A stretch of 64,000 nucleotides of DNA, taken from positions 2,358,482 through 2,422,481 of the forward strand of contig NZ_FSRA01000001.1 in the NCBI RefSeq assembly GCF_900129465.1, read 5' to 3'. The stretch comes from Chitinophaga niabensis (GTDB taxonomy: Bacteria > Bacteroidota > Bacteroidia > Chitinophagales > Chitinophagaceae). The position numbers and the translations under genes were made by a program. The notes below the pieces were generated by a model. That model made no database searches. It was not told where the DNA came from and saw only the letters and a list, made by a program, of their open reading frames with translations. Shown piece by piece: positions 36,118 through 43,603 of the stretch; positions within the stretch are counted from its first letter, which is position 1; each line of letters begins with the position of its first letter.

Positions 36118-36226
36118 ATCATGAAGTTATAATATCTCTCATATCGGCTGCCGTTCCGGCAATCCTCAGCGTCTCCTGCTGAATTCTAAACAATTTTCTA
36201 TTGTACTTTTTTAAATACATCAACCC
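36118..36226 (+). promoter_or_regulatory. Possible attenuator leader of the ABC-F gene
   Basis: The predicted transcript begins almost at a three-codon frame, ATG AAG TTA TAA (36121-36132), followed by hairpins TGCCG-TTC-CGGCA (36149-36161), TCAGC-N7-GCTGA (36166-36182) and ACAAT-TTTCT-ATTGT (36190-36204) with the tract ACTTTTTT after the last. The last stem is only AT pairs. Ribosome-stalling leaders of this sort control known resistance ABC-F genes, but here it is a proposal. Confidence 0.35.
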
Positions 36227-37825
36227 ATGATGTTATTAAATGCTCAACATATGAGGTATTCCCTGCCATCAGGGAAAGTATTATTCCGTGACGTACACTT
36301 TTCCATATATAAAGGTGAAAGAATTGGTCTTGTTGGCGATAACGGCATAGGCAAATCCACCCTGCTGCAGATCATTGCGGAGCGTATTCCTGCGCAGGAA
36401 GGTCTGCTTATTCCTTCTGTAAAGCCATATTATATACCGCAGCATTTTGGCCAGTATGATCATCTTTCCATTGCTGATGTATTAAATATCAGTGAGCGCT
36501 GGCAAGCCTTACAGGCCATCCTGCAAGGCAGTTCAGAGATCGCACACTTTGAAGCGCTGGCAGACGACTGGACGCTGGAAGAGCGCTGCCGGCAGGCGCT
36601 GGATCAATGGGGGCTCCCGCATGTTAGCCTGGAAACTTCATTCACGCAACTGAGTGGCGGAGAGAAAACAAAACTCTTCCTCGCCGGTATTACGATCCAT
36701 CAACCTGAACTGGTACTGCTGGATGAACCTACCAATCACCTGGATACACAGGGCAGGCAGCAGTTGTACGACTGGTTGCAAACCACAGATGCCGGTGTAC
36801 TGATCGTGAGCCACGACAGAAGCCTGCTGGCGCGCTGTAATCCCATCTGGGAACTCTCTGCTACCGGCATACAGGTATACGGTGGCGATTATGCTTTTTA
36901 TGAAGAAAGAAAGGCGGAAGAAGAAGCTGCCATCCTGCAAAAGCTGGACCATACAGAACGCAGCCTCCGTGATGCAGGAAGGAAACAGCGGGAAGCGATG
37001 GAACGCAAACAGAAAGAAGATGCGCAGGGCGCGCGAAAAAGGAAGAACGGCGGTATGGCAAAGATCATGCAGAACGTTAATCGCAATTGGGCAGAAGGTG
37101 CCACTACACGGTTAAAGGATGTGCATGAAGAAAAAGTAGCCCGCCTGCGTACAGAACTGGACCAGCTGCGGGAGCAGGAACCCTGGCATGGGGAAATGCA
37201 GACTAATTTCCAGGATGCACGGCTTCATACAGGTAAAATACTGGTGAAAGCTACGGGGTTGAATCATGCTTATAGGGCACAGGCTTTATGGCCTGAGCAC
37301 CTGGATTTCGAGATCCGCAGCGGAGACCGTATATCCATTACCGGTGCCAATGGCAGTGGTAAATCCACACTCGTGCAACTGATGATGGGAACACTGGAAC
37401 CTGCCACCGGTGAGCTATACCGTGCCCCTTTCAGTTCACTGCTGCTGGACCAGGAATATTCATTGATAGACAGAAAGCAAACAGTGATCGGGCAGATCGC
37501 TTCTTTTAATGAGCAGAAGTTGCAGGACCATGAGTTAAAGCTGCGGCTGAACCGTTTCCTCTTTGATCCGGAGAGCTGGGATAAATCCTGTGCGGTGCTG
37601 AGCGGTGGTGAAATGATGCGGCTTTCCCTTTGCTGTATGATGGTGAAGGATAATGCGCCGGATATGATCGTGCTGGATGAACCTACCAATAATCTTGATC
37701 TGCGGAATATTAAAATACTCACCCGTACTATGGCGGATTATGCAGGTACGCTCATCGTTATTTCGCATGACCGGATGTTCCTGGAGGAAGTGGGGATTGA
37801 AGGGGAGATAGGTCTTGGGGGATAA
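36227..37825 (+). CDS. ABC-F family ATPase
   Basis: A 532-residue soluble protein with two ABC ATPase domains and no membrane segments. Domain 1: Walker A GDNGIGKST, signature LSGGEKTK, Walker B LLDEPTNHLD; domain 2: GANGSGKST, LSGGEMMR, VLDEPTNNLD. Between them lies a long charged linker (residues about 225-310, rich in Lys, Arg and Glu), the P-site tRNA interaction motif of ABC-F translation factors that act in the ribosomal E site. Whether it is an antibiotic-resistance or housekeeping member is not decidable by eye; the inducible-looking leader favours the former. Its 3' end overlaps the convergent GNAT gene by 68 bp. Confidence 0.92.
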   Translation: MMLLNAQHMRYSLPSGKVLFRDVHFSIYKGERIGLVGDNGIGKSTLLQIIAERIPAQEGLLIPSVKPYYIPQHFGQYDHLSIADVLNISERWQALQAILQGSSEIAHFEALADDWTLEERCRQALDQWGLPHVSLETSFTQLSGGEKTKLFLAGITIHQPELVLLDEPTNHLDTQGRQQLYDWLQTTDAGVLIVSHDRSLLARCNPIWELSATGIQVYGGDYAFYEERKAEEEAAILQKLDHTERSLRDAGRKQREAMERKQKEDAQGARKRKNGGMAKIMQNVNRNWAEGATTRLKDVHEEKVARLRTELDQLREQEPWHGEMQTNFQDARLHTGKILVKATGLNHAYRAQALWPEHLDFEIRSGDRISITGANGSGKSTLVQLMMGTLEPATGELYRAPFSSLLLDQEYSLIDRKQTVIGQIASFNEQKLQDHELKLRLNRFLFDPESWDKSCAVLSGGEMMRLSLCCMMVKDNAPDMIVLDEPTNNLDLRNIKILTRTMADYAGTLIVISHDRMFLEEVGIEGEIGLGG

Positions 37826-38441
37826 CCACCGAAGTATATAAAGAAGATAATGCCCAGCCAAGCGTTTCATATAATGCTTTGCCTGCTTCCGTTGCCACCA
37901 GTACGCCATTTGTTCTGCCTTTTGAAAGGGCAATGTTTTCCAGTGTCTTTAAAACAATTGTTGCCAGTCCCTTGCGGCGGTGCAGCGCATCTGTTTCTAT
38001 GCGGTCATAGATAACAAGGTCATCAACAAAGACCAGGCGTCCGATAGCAGCCGTGTTCCCGTTGCCGGTGAGTATTTTTGCTATAGAAACCGGCATCTCT
38101 TCTTTCACATCCAATGTGTATTCATTCGCCAAACTAATATTCTTTGATAACATAGGCTTAAAGCAGGTCATCATAAAAGCAGGAGGCTGCATCACCCAGC
38201 GGGAGGGTAAAAGATCTTTAAAGGCATCCGGGGAGCCACATACCTTAAGAAAGGTCCAGGGCTCGGTAATTGCATTCGCCAGATCCGTAATTTCATGGGT
38301 AAAATTTGGGAAAACATAACGGGCTTTTTGCTGAGGCCACCCTACCTCCACCCTGAATCCGCTGCCATACCTGGCAGGTAATGGCAGATCGCGTGATAAA
38401 GACCAGCCTTTAAGCCACTTTTCTACAATATTCGGGTCCAT
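37758..38441 (-). CDS. GNAT-family N-acetyltransferase
   Basis: A 227-residue protein with a C-terminal GNAT domain. The acetyl-CoA loop RRKGLA and its following helix (RRKGLATIVLKTLENIALSKG, near residues 155-175) are clear, with the V/I-x-D-x-x-Y strand upstream (FVDDLVIYDRIETD). The N-terminal 90 residues look like a substrate-binding extension of unknown specificity. The last 20 or so residues (PQDLSPLQSPLPPGTSG) are read through from the antisense 3' end of the ABC-F gene and are not needed for the fold. Convergent overlap of 68 bp. Confidence 0.85.
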   Translation of the reverse strand: MDPNIVEKWLKGWSLSRDLPLPARYGSGFRVEVGWPQQKARYVFPNFTHEITDLANAITEPWTFLKVCGSPDAFKDLLPSRWVMQPPAFMMTCFKPMLSKNISLANEYTLDVKEEMPVSIAKILTGNGNTAAIGRLVFVDDLVIYDRIETDALHRRKGLATIVLKTLENIALSKGRTNGVLVATEAGKALYETLGWALSSLYTSVVIPQDLSPLQSPLPPGTSGHAK

Positions 38442-38461
38442 ATATCATGATTTTAATAAAA

Positions 38462-38487
38462 AAGGCCATCAATGTATTGACGGCCTT
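38462..38487 (-). terminator. Terminator of bshB1
   Basis: Stem of 6 bp plus 5 bp (38462-38473 with 38476-38487), one internal mismatch, loop of two; the minus strand continues TTTTTATTAAAA. It starts 10 nt after the bshB1 stop. Confidence 0.8.
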
Positions 38488-38496
38488 AGCATAATA

Positions 38497-39225
38497 TCAG
38501 GTATTCTCATTAATAAAGTCCTTCATACTCCTAACCCCCAGCATCTTTGCAGAAGTATAACCCTCTGCATAAGGCACACCTACCATTTTACCCAGCATTT
38601 TAGCCCTGTACAACACGCTTTCAAAGAATTCCGGGGAGGAGATGTACGTTTGCGGCTCATGGTCCTTAGCAGCCAGGAATTGCGTTTTAAAGCATTTGAT
38701 GGCTTCTATCTTTTTATCGATCACCGGGGTGATGTCTATTACAAAATCCGGCTGATGGTAACGGTCCTGCAGGAAATGGAACACCTGTTTAGGGCGCCAT
38801 GCTTCCTGGGGTACGCCGTTCTCTTCGGTTTCGATCTTGCGCAAGCCTGCGAGGAAACAACTGTCTGCAATGAGACGGCCGGCACGGCCATGATCAGGAT
38901 GACGGTCGTCCATGGCATTGGCCAGTACAATATCCGGTTTAAATTTGCGGATAGCACGGATCACTTTTAACTGGTCTTCTTTTGAATTCTGGAAAAACCC
39001 GTCTGCGAGGCCCAGGTTCTCCCGCACGTCAAGGCCCATTAATTTACAGGCATCCTGTGCTTCTATTAAACGGCCTTCCGGGGTGCCCCTGGTGCCCAGT
39101 TCTCCCTGTGTAAGATCTACGATCCCTACTTTCATCCCCTGCAGCGCATGTACCATCAGGGTACCGGCGCAGGACAGTTCAACATCATCAGGGTGGGCCG
39201 CAATAGCGAGTATATCCAGTTTCAT
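38497..39225 (-). CDS. bshB1: Bacillithiol biosynthesis deacetylase BshB1
   Basis: A 242-residue zinc deacetylase of the PIG-L/LmbE fold from the ATG at 39225 (MKLDILAIAAHPDD); the longer start at 39246 lies upstream of the predicted promoter. Zinc ligands AHPDDVE (residues 10-16) and HPDHGR (near 110) are present. Its LADGFFQN and PYAEGY motifs mark the BshB1 subgroup. It removes the acetyl group from GlcNAc-malate in bacillithiol synthesis. BshA and BshC are not in the window. A YfiT/DinB-type protein that may use bacillithiol is coded at 55340-55870. Confidence 0.94.
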   Translation of the reverse strand: MKLDILAIAAHPDDVELSCAGTLMVHALQGMKVGIVDLTQGELGTRGTPEGRLIEAQDACKLMGLDVRENLGLADGFFQNSKEDQLKVIRAIRKFKPDIVLANAMDDRHPDHGRAGRLIADSCFLAGLRKIETEENGVPQEAWRPKQVFHFLQDRYHQPDFVIDITPVIDKKIEAIKCFKTQFLAAKDHEPQTYISSPEFFESVLYRAKMLGKMVGVPYAEGYTSAKMLGVRSMKDFINENT

Positions 39226-39243
39226 GGTCCTTATTTTGGAGGG

Positions 39244-39275
39244 CAAAGTTCGGGTTTATGATGGGATGTTCCAAA
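39244..39275 (-). promoter_or_regulatory. Promoter of bshB1
   Basis: Minus-strand TTTG (39272-39275), 20 nt, GAACTTTG (39244-39251), a 6/8 match to TAnnTTTG plus a full upstream box. The leader would be short, about 15 nt. Confidence 0.6.
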
Positions 39276-39617
39276 TTGCGTGTAATAATGGGTATTGAGG
39301 GGAGATATCAGGGCAAGAAGGCTATTGTTACTATGTTTCGCTTATGCTATAGGGAAACAATATAGGATCTATAAGGGATTGCCAAGAGAATACCGGGAGA
39401 ATGGTGGACTTGATGTGGAGAGGATGTGTACCAGGTGTGGAGACGATGTGGGCTTGAGGTTTTCTTAGCTAAGCGGGGTATTTTTGCAGCTAAGGTGAGT
39501 TTTTAGCTGCGGGTAAGAGGAGATAATATGACTGCTGTGTGTCATAGATACAAATATACTTGTCTTTTTTGAGTACCGGGCGTGCTTTGCCTGGCGGAAG
39601 TTAAAATGGTTGTAACA
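39276..39617. other. Non-coding region between bshB1 and the TPR sensor kinase
   Basis: I see no convincing gene. It contains a perfect 8-bp inverted repeat, GCAGCTAA...TTAGCTGC (39486-39493 and 39503-39510, loop of nine), with two further AGCTAAG words just before. GTG-rich words (GATGTGG, GGTGTGG) repeat over 39410-39455. No promoter is needed here on the plus strand. Confidence 0.35.
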
Positions 39618-39641
39618 AACGGCCGCCGGAAGGCAGCCGTT
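39618..39641 (-). terminator. Terminator of the TPR sensor kinase gene
   Basis: Stem AACGGC-x-GCC with loop TTCC and one mismatch (39618-39641), starting about 34 nt past the kinase stop on the minus strand. Only a short T-rich tail follows, so it is of moderate strength. Confidence 0.55.
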
Positions 39642-39674
39642 AACAATAATGTCATATCATTAAAGAGATGGACC

Positions 39675-41753
39675 TTAAGCCGGCAATTTTACATAAAAAG
39701 CAGTACCGCCCTCTTCCCTGCTTTCAAACCAGATATTTCCCCCATGCGCCTCTACGATCTGTTTTGATATCGCAAGACCCAGGCCAAAAGGCTGCTCTCC
39801 GGCTGTACCTTTTCTTTTTGCTTCGGAGAACATATCGAAGATCTTATCCTTCAGGTTATCCGGTATACCTATGCCATCATCTTCCACAGTTATCACCGCT
39901 TCATCCGGCTCCATTTCCAGCCGGATGGTAATATCCTTTCCTACAGGACTGAACTTAATAGCATTGGCAATGAGGTTGCTGATCACCCGCCACATTTTTT
40001 CCCTGCTCAGCGACAGGATAACCGGCGCCGCCTGCAAATGTAAACGCTGCTTTTTAACCGCTGCTTTATGCTGTAACAGGTCCACACAATAATGCAGCAG
40101 CTGTTGCAGGTCCACCGGTTCTTTCTCGATCTTTTCCACATGTGAGTTGATCTGAAGCAGGTCCGCCACCATGTCCAGCGAGTTCTGCCCGGAAGTTTTG
40201 ATCAGTTCCACCATCATCCTGTCTTCTTCATTGAGCTTGCTGAATTCCAGCAACATGGCCGCAATGGAGGTGATGGCGCCAACCGGGGAGCGCAGATCAT
40301 GCGCTACCACTTTCATCATTTTCGTATTATCAGCCTGGCTTTGTTCCAAAGCGTTTAATGCCATTTGCAGATGTTCATTCTGCATATGGATCTCTTTGTT
40401 ATTTTCACGGATACGGCTTAAGTGGCGCCATAGTATGAACAGGATACTCACGGCCATTAAAAGTCCTATGATCAGTGCAAGTAGAGAAATTGTCTTTAAC
40501 TGATCTTCTTTTTTCAGCAGTTCCAGCTTCAACTGTTCCGCCGCATTCCTGAAACTCTCATCCATGTCCACATTGGATAAACCCAGGTTGACCAAAGCGA
40601 TGGAATCCTTCAGACCATAATATAGTTTTGCATGATCATAGGCCTGCGGAATAGCGTGCATACTGTCGTAATACATCCATTTAAGGCGGTACCATTTTAA
40701 ACGGATATCATCATAATCCGGATTCTTGCCTTCAAAATTCAGGAGATAATTTTCCTGCTGATCCAACAACTCCGCTGCCATGGGAAACTGCCCGAACCGT
40801 ATATACAGGTCCGTGAGTTTGGCTATTGCAGTTTGCGCATCAGATATGGCATGACCCGCGCGGTTATTGATCTGGATACTTTCACTCAGATAGCGGACAG
40901 CTTCATTGTATTTATTCTGCCGGGCGTACAACCCGCCCAGGTTGCCCATCACCACTCCTCTTGCAGTGTTGGCGAACGCAGTATCTTCTTTATACAGGCG
41001 ATCATACTCATTGATAAAGCCTAAAGCCTGCCGGTAATAAAAAATGGAACTGTCCAGCTGATCTGCTTTCTGGTAACAGAGGGCAATGGTGTTCAGGATA
41101 GACTGGGGTTGGATAAAACGGTCAAAATAACTGGCATTCGCAGGGCAATGGCTTAGCTCATCCAGCGCATCCCTGAGATAAGGGATCGCTGCCAGGTATT
41201 TGCCCTGTTTGTAGCGTACCATGCCAAGCTGGGAATTAAACGGTGCGAGCGCACAGCTATCCAGGTTCTTACGCGCGAATACCTGGCCATTGTAATAGTA
41301 ATAAAATGCTTCTTCATATTTTCTTTCTGCTACCAGCAGCTTACCAAATGCAAATAATGTATTGGCGTATTCTACTTTGTACAGGTCCTCTTTGCCTTTC
41401 ACCATCAGTAACATACTGTCTGAATAAAGGCGTGCTTTCAGGGTATCAAACTGGTAATAAATATAAAAGTTAAGCTTGAAGTTGTAATTCTTCCATAGGT
41501 CCACCGGGCCTGCATCCGGGAATTCACCATAAGCACTATCTATGTAATGGATCGCATAATTTACCTGCATGCCGCTCACGATGCTGTCCGCCGTGCCCAT
41601 AATGCTGTCTGCAAGGAAAGGACGCGCCTGGCTCTGACTGGGCGGTTGTTTGCAGGCTACAATTAAAAGGCATAACAAAAAGAAGCCTGTATGCACATCG
41701 TGCAAGCGTGTTCTCAATTGCCAGACATGGTTAACCCTTTGATGTTCGTTCAT
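39675..41753 (-). CDS. Sensor histidine kinase with periplasmic TPR domain
   Basis: A 692-residue membrane kinase. N-terminal hydrophobic segment with a lipobox-like IVAC (Cys34), then a periplasmic region of tetratricopeptide repeats (residues about 100-400; for example AKGVVMGNLGGLYARQNKYNEAVRYLSESI pattern), one membrane helix (TISLLALIIGLLMAVSILFILW, near residue 425), a coiled coil, HisKA (AHDLRSPVGAI, near residue 487) and HATPase (GIGIPDNL, PFGLGLAISKQI). No receiver domain and no adjacent response regulator. The TPR sensor type is frequent in Bacteroidota orphan kinases. The signal is unknown. Confidence 0.9.
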   Translation of the reverse strand: MNEHQRVNHVWQLRTRLHDVHTGFFLLCLLIVACKQPPSQSQARPFLADSIMGTADSIVSGMQVNYAIHYIDSAYGEFPDAGPVDLWKNYNFKLNFYIYYQFDTLKARLYSDSMLLMVKGKEDLYKVEYANTLFAFGKLLVAERKYEEAFYYYYNGQVFARKNLDSCALAPFNSQLGMVRYKQGKYLAAIPYLRDALDELSHCPANASYFDRFIQPQSILNTIALCYQKADQLDSSIFYYRQALGFINEYDRLYKEDTAFANTARGVVMGNLGGLYARQNKYNEAVRYLSESIQINNRAGHAISDAQTAIAKLTDLYIRFGQFPMAAELLDQQENYLLNFEGKNPDYDDIRLKWYRLKWMYYDSMHAIPQAYDHAKLYYGLKDSIALVNLGLSNVDMDESFRNAAEQLKLELLKKEDQLKTISLLALIIGLLMAVSILFILWRHLSRIRENNKEIHMQNEHLQMALNALEQSQADNTKMMKVVAHDLRSPVGAITSIAAMLLEFSKLNEEDRMMVELIKTSGQNSLDMVADLLQINSHVEKIEKEPVDLQQLLHYCVDLLQHKAAVKKQRLHLQAAPVILSLSREKMWRVISNLIANAIKFSPVGKDITIRLEMEPDEAVITVEDDGIGIPDNLKDKIFDMFSEAKRKGTAGEQPFGLGLAISKQIVEAHGGNIWFESREEGGTAFYVKLPA

Positions 41754-41898
41754 TTACAATAATTTCACTGAGCAATAGTTGGAGAGAAAACTTTAGATGC
41801 CAGTATAGATGGGTTCTGCTTTATAATGATACGAAAAATACGGGTATGAAGCGTATTTTTTTCAGGAAGGAAAACCTGCAAATATCTTTGTGTAGCTG

Positions 41899-42528
41899 TT
41901 AGTTGAAGCGGTTGTACAACTGGATCTCCTGTACGATCATTTCAATGTCTTTGTCGTCCTGCGCATTGAATTCACTCTTCAGGTTTCCGCCAAAGAAGAA
42001 GGCTACGGTCTGATACATCCTTGCATTAAAACCACCTTTCAATTCTTTCACGATCTCATAACAGTTCTCCCCGGTTTCGCGGTGGATGAGTTTCATCAAT
42101 ACTTTGCCCTGGTATACGGAGAGGTTTTCCAGTTTATCGCCGAACTCTTTTTTCAGCATTTGTTCTTTGGAGGCGAGGAAGGCTTTACGTTGTTTTTTGC
42201 TGGTGAACCTGTTCAGTTCCTGGTTTACATCTTTCAATACCCTGCCGGCGGTGATGGCATAAGGGTACGTAACATACACGGCGTTACGGAGGCGCGTCCA
42301 GCGTTCCCTTTCTTTGCGGAGGCGTTTGGGGAGCCGGTCCACCACTTCAACGATCTGGAGGGTAATAGAGGGGATGGTATCATTTCCGACTACGATTGCA
42401 CGTACCGCCACGGTGTCCGTTGCCGTCCGCTGCTGAGCGGAGGCGCTGCCTGCCAGGCAAAGGAGGCACATACCAGCGATGATCAGAATACGATGCAAAA
42501 CGAATGACGGTTTAAATATCGATGTCAA
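41899..42528 (-). CDS. DUF4294 exported protein
   Basis: A 209-residue protein with a signal peptide (to about SASAQ, residue 32) and the DUF4294 domain, recognisable by ERWTRLRNAVYVTYPYAITAG and LMKLIHRETGENCYEIVKE. The family is Bacteroidota specific and of unknown function. It lies 8 nt downstream of the alpha/beta hydrolase gene and shares its transcript. Confidence 0.85.
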   Translation of the reverse strand: MTSIFKPSFVLHRILIIAGMCLLCLAGSASAQQRTATDTVAVRAIVVGNDTIPSITLQIVEVVDRLPKRLRKERERWTRLRNAVYVTYPYAITAGRVLKDVNQELNRFTSKKQRKAFLASKEQMLKKEFGDKLENLSVYQGKVLMKLIHRETGENCYEIVKELKGGFNARMYQTVAFFFGGNLKSEFNAQDDKDIEMIVQEIQLYNRFN

Positions 42529-42536
42529 GTTACGAA

Positions 42537-43535
42537 TTAGTTATGATTCCTCAGTATCTGCAGCCACCACTGCGTGATAGCGCTTTCCACGGCAGGCACA
42601 TCTTTGGATACAATACTGGAGCCGATTACATGGGCCCCGGCATTGGGAATGGCCACTGCGCGCTTCAGGCTGTCCGGCGTTCCCAGTTCTTTGTGCATTT
42701 CAAGGATGGCGCTCACTTTCACTGTAGGGTCCTGCTCCTTTTCGTTCTTATAGTAGTAAAGGTCCAGCACGGGCTGATGGATGCGGGCAAATACTTCCGG
42801 TTTCATGGTATTGTCCACCAGGTTCTGTAACTGCACCACAGCTTCCAAACGGTATTTTGAGTACCAATATTTTGCACGGTCTGCATTATCCGGTTTATTT
42901 TCCACGTAATCCCCTCCTTTCACCAGGCGGGCAATCTCCAGGCCCCAGGGTTTATCCAGCATCCATACCATGAACTCGTTGATAGCGATGTTGGGGGACA
43001 TATTGATCACGGCTGTTACATCCTCCGGGTATTCCGAAGCCAGCAGCAGGGCCAGCGTGCCACCGGTGGAAGTACCGATCACAATCACCTTGTCTCCCAG
43101 CATTTTACCAATGGCCAGGGCCTCTTTGGCATCCCGCCATAAGCCTTCTCCGGTCATGCCCACCAGGGCATCCGGGGTATCCATGCCGTGTTCATCGAGC
43201 CTTGATAAGTAAAGATTGTATCCGAAACGGCGGGCAAAGTTCACATGTACGGGATCTCCCTCCTTTTCACTGGCGGAAAAACCATGCAGGTAGATCACGC
43301 TGTAAGGCGTTTTACGGTGCAGGGAATCCTGCCAGAGGATCCTGGCCTCATTATCCGGTTTAAGGCGGAATTGGGCTTCTTTTTTGGCAACGTATTGTTC
43401 AAGCGCTACGGGGGTAGCAGGGACGGCTGGTAAACGGCCCCCGGCGATCACCGGAGGAGCGGGTTTAGGGCCCAGGAAGTACACGATCACCAATAGGGCG
43501 ATCGTGATCAGAACGATCCGGATAGTGCGGCGCAT
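42537..43535 (-). CDS. Membrane-anchored alpha/beta hydrolase
   Basis: A 332-residue protein with one N-terminal membrane helix (RIVLITIALLVIVYFLG) and an alpha/beta hydrolase domain facing the periplasm. Nucleophile elbow GTSTGGTL (Ser near residue 150), oxyanion motif YLHGFSASEKEG and the terminal His in NAGAHVIGS are visible. It resembles monoacylglycerol or lysophospholipase-type enzymes, but substrate is undetermined. First gene of a two-gene unit with DUF4294. Confidence 0.85.
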   Translation of the reverse strand: MRRTIRIVLITIALLVIVYFLGPKPAPPVIAGGRLPAVPATPVALEQYVAKKEAQFRLKPDNEARILWQDSLHRKTPYSVIYLHGFSASEKEGDPVHVNFARRFGYNLYLSRLDEHGMDTPDALVGMTGEGLWRDAKEALAIGKMLGDKVIVIGTSTGGTLALLLASEYPEDVTAVINMSPNIAINEFMVWMLDKPWGLEIARLVKGGDYVENKPDNADRAKYWYSKYRLEAVVQLQNLVDNTMKPEVFARIHQPVLDLYYYKNEKEQDPTVKVSAILEMHKELGTPDSLKRAVAIPNAGAHVIGSSIVSKDVPAVESAITQWWLQILRNHN

Positions 43536-43572
43536 AGGTACTGAGCGTTTGTTGGCCCCAAGATAATAAAAA

Positions 43573-43596
43573 AGGGCGGCCTTTGCAGACCGCCCT
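43573..43596 (-). terminator. Terminator of the ccmE-ccmF operon
   Basis: Stem 43573-43579 with 43590-43596 (7 bp, extended by CT/AG inside), minus strand continues CTTTTTTATTAT. It lies 7 nt past the ccmF stop. Confidence 0.85.
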
Positions 43597-43603
43597 GTGT
43601 TAC

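Noticed and set aside
39410..39455. Short GTG-rich words as a tandem repeat
   Set aside because: Irregular spacing and no exact unit.
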